Position numbers and translations under genes: made by a program. Source: Brassica napus (Eukaryota; Streptophyta; Magnoliopsida; Brassicales; Brassicaceae). From it: a stretch of 64,000 bases of DNA. The first letter of the stretch is position 1; the number at the start of each line of letters is the position of its first letter. The stretch is from NCBI RefSeq assembly GCF_020379485.1, contig NC_063451.1, positions 803,739-867,738 of the forward strand. The letters are read 5' to 3'. The notes beneath the pieces were generated by a model. The model was given only the letters and a program-made list of their open reading frames with translations, searched no databases and was not told the DNA's origin. Positions 59,966-64,000 of this stretch are shown here, in pieces.

Positions 59966-60135
59966 TTTTATTATCTATTTCAATGGCATTGTATTGTAAA
60001 TAACTTGTAAGTTTTAGGGTTATTTCTTATTTGTACTTCTCTTTTAATAGATTAGATTATTATCTACTTCAATGGCATCGTATTGTAAATAACTTGTAAG
60101 TTTTAGGGTTATTTCTTATTTGTACTTCTCTTTTG
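59966..60135. repeat. Short tandem duplication at the end of unit 2
   Basis: About 78 bp from TTATTATCTATTTCAATGGC to TTGTACTTCTCTTTT occurs at 59968-60046 and again at about 60057-60135 with two or three differences. The first unit (57280-57359) has it only once. Confidence 0.85.
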
Positions 60136-61261
60136 ATAGATTAGATGTTTTGGTTTTGTAATAATAACTTAAAATATGTTCTGCAGTTTAATATTTATGT
60201 TAAACGTTGAATATTAATGTTAATGGTTTCCCTATTTGATTAACCACCAAATTGAAAAGCCCTGAATTTTGAAGTGCACGGATATAGAAAATACCTCCCA
60301 AATTAGACAATGGAGAGACCAGTACATGATAGAATACATTGAACTTGCTCAAAAGCATTGTTCTTTTTGGCGTCAAACAATATTATTATTATTATTTATT
60401 ATTATTATTATTAATTTTGTAACTAAGTTTTTTTTTTGTTTAAAAAATGTGTTTTCACCTTTTTACCGGGAATCCAAATATTGTAAATAGTCTCTCACAG
60501 CGTGAATCGAACCCGGATGGCAGAAATAACTAAATTATTTTGTTCTTATATATTTGTGGTATGTACTTTGTTGTAATAGCGCTTCATTTATATTCATTTA
60601 TTTCGTGATTCTACACAGTTACAAAAGAAGTACCACTTTTTGGACGTCGCTTACATATATACTCTTAAAACTTTGGACATGAAAGTTATAAACTTAATCA
60701 AAAACATTAGTTTATTATGAGCTGAGGCCATGATGAACTTAGAAACCAAAAATGTATTTGCTTCCATCAGAGCCACGCAACCAATCCAAAGTTTGACACT
60801 TGTACATATACATGCAGTACCAGCCCTGGACAGAAGCGGTGGAAGCATGTGCTTCCGGTCCACTTTAGATTATGTAAAATTTCGGCCATTTTTTGATTGA
60901 AATATCTAGTAGTATGAATGGTTCATGGTTGTAATGCACTCAAATGAGGTGGACGGTTCGATTCTTAATACTGAAATTTATATTTTGGTGTTTAGTTGTT
61001 AATTTATAGGATTATAATTGAAGTTTGCTTCCGGCCCAAATTTTATTCGGACCGGGCCTGTATACATGCACTCGGCCTTTTAGATATATTATAGTATTTT
61101 GAGAAATATAAAGTATTTATATTATATTGAATCATGTATATAATCCGCTGATAAGTGGCGTACGAAATGGAAATACATATTTTCTGAAACAGCTTTTGTA
61201 TTTGGACTTGTATATAATCTTGTCGTATCCTTTTTGTGTTGCTAAGTCTTGTTAGATTCGA
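60136..61261. other. Non-coding stretch with microsatellite and possible SINE remnant
   Basis: It contains an ATT/TTA microsatellite (about 60385-60415). Near 60505-60525 a B-box-like AATCGAACCCGG (pol III B box on the minus strand) lies after a T run, so it may be an old SINE piece; no A box was found. The rest is AT-rich without ORFs. Confidence 0.4.
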
Positions 61262-61269
61262 TGTACATC

Positions 61270-62204
61270 CAGTGGCGGATCTACTTTATGTAAGAAGGGG
61301 GCAGCTGCCACCACAAAAATATACAATTACACTTAAATGCACGAGGGTCACAAAAAGTTATGCAGGTTTGGTGGTTAAAAGTTATGTTTTGCCCCCACTG
61401 AGTCTGGGTTCAAATCCCCTTCTCCTCATTTTTTTTGAATTTCTTTTTTTATGCCTCCACTTAAAATATTGGGTGAATGTGTGGAATATACCAAATTAAG
61501 GTTCAAATTAGCTGAATGCTCATAATTATGGATAACCCAAAAAAGAGTAACTTTTTAACACTGCGCGGACGAAAATACCCTCATGCTTTATCGAAAACAA
61601 GTAACTCTAGATTTATCAGCTAAATATTTACATAGCAGGTAACAATCTACATATCAACTAACATATCAGCTAATAATTTCAATATCATCTAACAATCTAT
61701 GTATCAAACAAATGTATCGAATAACAAATCATATATCAGTTAATAAAACTATTAACAATTAATTAGTTATCTATCAAATAGCCCCAAAACTATTTGTAAC
61801 AGCTAACACTTCATGTATCGATTAAGAATCCATTAAAATCTAAATAATAGCAGGTAAGTAATAAAATACCTACTAACGTATATATAATCTAAAAGTTGAT
61901 TGTGAGTCAAAATTAGAAACATTGGAATTGGGGTGAGATAATAAGATTAGCATTATGGATGTCAAAAGAATTAGAATAAAAAAATAAAGATTTGTGTTGA
62001 ATTAGAAGATGATTTGAAGAATCTATACGAGAGATAAATAGATTAGAACACATAAAATGGAAAAGGGAAAAGGGAGAGAGATAGAGATAAGGGTATTATA
62101 GTCATAAAAAATATTAAAAAGAAACAAGGATATATGACAAATTATATGGGTTTTTGGGTGTATTCTTACCAATTACTCTAAAATATTTGCTGGATCCGCC
62201 ACGG
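61270..62204. mobile_element. hAT-like non-autonomous DNA transposon, 935 bp
   Basis: The 8-bp duplication TGTACATC flanks it (61262-61269 and 62205-62212). The ends are imperfect inverted repeats, CAGTGGCGGATCTA and (reverse complement of the right end) CCGTGGCGGATCCA. There is no transposase. Inside, near 61350-61425, a tRNA-like piece has GGTTTGGTGGTTAAAA and GGGTTCAAATCCC (B-box-like). Farther in, words such as TATCAGCTAA and TAACAATCTA recur. Confidence 0.8.
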
Positions 62205-62212
62205 TGTACATC

Positions 62213-63055
62213 TATCCTCTAAAATTGTATAGTATAAAACTAAATATAAACATTAGGCGATTTGTTTATTGCATCATCTACATTAATCGAACTAGCTCAT
62301 TTTTAGGTTCGTATGATTTATCAATCACGTATGTTTATACCATTAATCAACCATGCAACACGTAACATAAATTTTAATTCAGCAAATGGGAGACAAAAAC
62401 GTGGTGGATGGGCTTAGTTTCTAGTTCTCAACAAGATCAGATTCAAGTTCATAGATGAGTATAGATTAAGAAAAGAGCATAAATTTTTTTACATATGAAG
62501 CATTGTAAATATGTAAACAAAGAGGTTTTTTGGATTGAATAAAATTTGACATTCGTTCAAAAAAAATAAAACATAAATTTTAAGAAAAAATCATGTCCTA
62601 GGAAAAGTTATTGACCGACGTAAAACTTACATTAGTCAAACTAGCTCATTTTTTAGGTTCGTATCATTTATATATCAATCACGTATGTTTATACCATTAA
62701 TCAACCATGCAAATACGTAACATAAATTTTAAGAAAACTAATGTCTTAGAAAAGTTACTGACCGACGTAAAACTTAAAATGTTACTCTTCGTTAACTTTT
62801 TAGTAGTGATATATCCAGCTGAGTTATTAAGATTTATTCTTAAAAAGTTAAAACTTTTGTATATGGTTTTAAAAGTTGTTTTTAATATATATTTCGTTGC
62901 TTTGATGTTCTCGAAAGTTGAAACGGGGTTGATTTGAGCCAAGATTAATGTTTCTACATTGAGTTTCATCTATTTTCTCAGTCAGTTGATATATCGATAC
63001 TACGTTAATTTCATGGCAGGTACGGACTTTACGTATTTTCAAAACAAAAAATTAA
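62213..63055. other. Duplicated non-coding stretch split by a small retroposon
   Basis: About 150 bp (62282-62377 plus 62570-62629) is repeated directly at 62630-62777. Both copies hold TTTTTAGGTTCGTAT, CACGTATGTTTATACCATTA and GACCGACGTAAAACTTA. The first copy is split by the insertion at 62378-62569. No ORF is supported. Confidence 0.65.
62378..62569 (+). mobile_element. Short poly(A) retroposon, 192 bp
   Basis: It is flanked by the 14-bp duplication AACATAAATTTTAA (62364-62377 and 62570-62583) and ends in an A-rich tail, with an AATAAA word about 25 bp before it. It has no pol III boxes. It looks like a 5'-truncated retroposed mRNA end. Confidence 0.7.
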
Positions 63056-63738
63056 GAGCATCTCCGACGGGAGTTCTACCCATTGGAGTTCAAAAAATTC
63101 ATATGTGTATAAGTATATGTTGTATATATGTACGTAGATGTGAGATCCATTATTTTGTGGAGAACCTCACCTTTAAGGTTGTTTTAAGAACCGTAGACCA
63201 TGATTAATCCGGAGTTCTTAGAGTGGGGTTTTTAGCGGAAGTTAAGAAACTGTTTCTTAACTTTTAACTAAAAAAGTTAAGAACCGGTTCTTAAAGTCCT
63301 TATTACTAAACAGTTTCTTAACTTCCGCTAAAAACCTCATCCTAAAAACCCCGGGTTAATCATGCTCTTAAGGGTGAGGTTTTCCACAAAATAATGGACC
63401 CCACACTTACATACACATATACAACATATACTTATACACATATGAATCTTTAGACCATCTTTATCGGTGGTTTCCAACAGGGATTTTAGAGAAAAAGTTA
63501 GTGGCGGACCCCACATATCACCATAAAACCGATGCCAAAAGTGATCTAATAAGGATTGACTATTGTTGGTTTCAAGTACTGTTCGCGGGCCCCACTGACA
63601 CGTGGCGGCCCGTGGTTGGTTTTTTTTTTATTTTATTTTTTTTGTCCCAAAAAAAAAAAATTAAGAAACTCTTCAACCTATTTTGCGATAATCATGTTCT
63701 TAGAACTCCAATGGGTAGAACCCCCATTGGAGGTGCTC
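63056..63738. mobile_element. Foldback MITE with an inner hairpin
   Basis: The outer inverted ends are GAGCATCTCC...AGTTCTACCCATTGGAGTTC (63056-63095) and the complementary GAACTCCAATGGGTAGAACC...GGAGGTGCTC (63703-63738). Inside is a second palindrome: GGTTTTTAGCGGAAGTTAAG (about 63226) with CTTAACTTCCGCTAAAAACC (about 63316), and CATTATTTTGTGGAGAACCTC with GAGGTTTTCCACAAAATAATG. A further unit starts at about 63453 (AGACCATCTTTATCGG). It probably consists of two related elements, one inside the other. No target duplication could be fixed. Confidence 0.65.
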
Positions 63739-63917
63739 AATATCCTCTTTTTTATTTTACAATGAAGTTAATAAGTATGTAATCCAATTACTGTAGTTGT
63801 TTTTCTACTTAAAACATTTGACAAAAGAAAAACAAATTAAAAGAGGAAGACATAGTTGATACATATTGATAAGGGAGAGAGAAAGAGATGACTATGAAGA
63901 TGAGAACGTAGTCATGT

Positions 63918-64000
63918 GTTAGGTCCTAAGCAAGGAGAGAACGGCAGCTCCTGCTTCTTTGCATGAAACCTCTTCTCTTCTCTTGCCACGACTCATCTCC
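63918..64000 (-). CDS. Possible 3' end of a gene leaving the window
   Basis: On the minus strand an open frame enters from the right edge and ends at TAA (63918-63920). The 26 visible codons end KRREEVSCKEAGAAVLSLLRT. The base composition is clearly more coding-like than the AT-rich flank. I do not recognise the protein. It might instead be the leader of a gene on the plus strand, as the stretch is CT-rich in that direction. Confidence 0.3.

Larger units (their letters stand above)
48541..60045. repeat. Tandem segmental duplication (about 2.4 kb units)
   Basis: 48541-50757 joined to 57141-57359 matches 57609-60045 nearly base for base. Each unit holds a URI-like gene and its flank. The first copy is interrupted by Helitron C. 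The two copies are in direct orientation with about 250 bp of unique sequence (57360-57608) between them. Few differences are visible, so the duplication is recent. Confidence 0.92.

Noticed and set aside
60500..60530. A tRNA or SINE at the B-box-like word
   Set aside because: No A box at the right distance and no clear tail or duplication; kept only as a possible remnant.
63501..63782. 93-codon frame over the MITE
   Set aside because: It spans inverted repeats and a T/A homopolymer stretch; no coding support.

Overview
This is a plant nuclear window, almost certainly from a Brassicaceae genome (tribe Brassiceae, such as Brassica or Raphanus, is most likely). The evidence is spliced genes with GT-AG introns, an ELMO/CED-12 gene head to head with a PORC-type protochlorophyllide oxidoreductase gene (the arrangement I recall for Arabidopsis At1g03620/At1g03630), and typical plant transposons. 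About nine tenths of the window is repeats or decayed sequence. Only two host genes look intact.

1-22228: an AT-rich satellite of about 350-bp monomers arranged as alternating A/B dimers. It is split by two insertions. The first is a gag-only Copia-like LTR element on the minus strand (1054-16634, TSD AGAAT), itself split by a 9.1-kb CACTA (En/Spm) transposon (3725-12846, TSD TGA). The CACTA has an apparently intact TNP2-type transposase and a frameshifted TNPA/ORF1-type gene with a triplicated C-terminal domain. The second is a 1.4-kb poly(A) retroposon with a long ORF (19459-20876).

22229-24600: an LTR-retrotransposon fragment with a Met-tRNA primer-binding site and 240-bp tandem repeats, then a tRNA-derived SINE. 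24695-29118: the host core, ELMO on minus and PORC on plus, sharing a roughly 1.1-kb promoter region with a G-box. 29410-36621: an Athila-like Ty3 element (TSD ATATC) with a broken gag-protease region and no polymerase; its LTRs carry an array of AGCGAC/GTCGCT inverted modules.

37274-60045: Helitron territory. A Helitron-like block holds an RPA70-like pseudogene and the C-terminal part of a PIF1-type helicase. Next comes a Helitron (45000-48235) with a same-family Helitron nested inside it (46910-47693). Then follows a tandem segmental duplication carrying two damaged copies of a URI-type prefoldin gene (recalled as Arabidopsis At1g03760). The first copy is split by a 6.4-kb Helitron (50758-57140), and the second preserves the empty site. 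60046-64000: small elements (a hAT-like transposon with 8-bp TSD, a 192-bp retroposon, a foldback MITE) and the probable 3' end of a gene running off the right edge.

The genes do not form a shared pathway. PORC acts in light-dependent chlorophyll synthesis, ELMO is a probable small-GTPase regulator, and the rest is transposon machinery. The most informative feature is the nesting: several insertions sit in one copy of a duplicated sequence while the other copy keeps the empty site, so insertion ends can be read directly. I did not find a convincing new biological system. The best candidates for novelty are the triplicated domain in the CACTA gene, the ORF-bearing retroposon and the inverted-module LTR.
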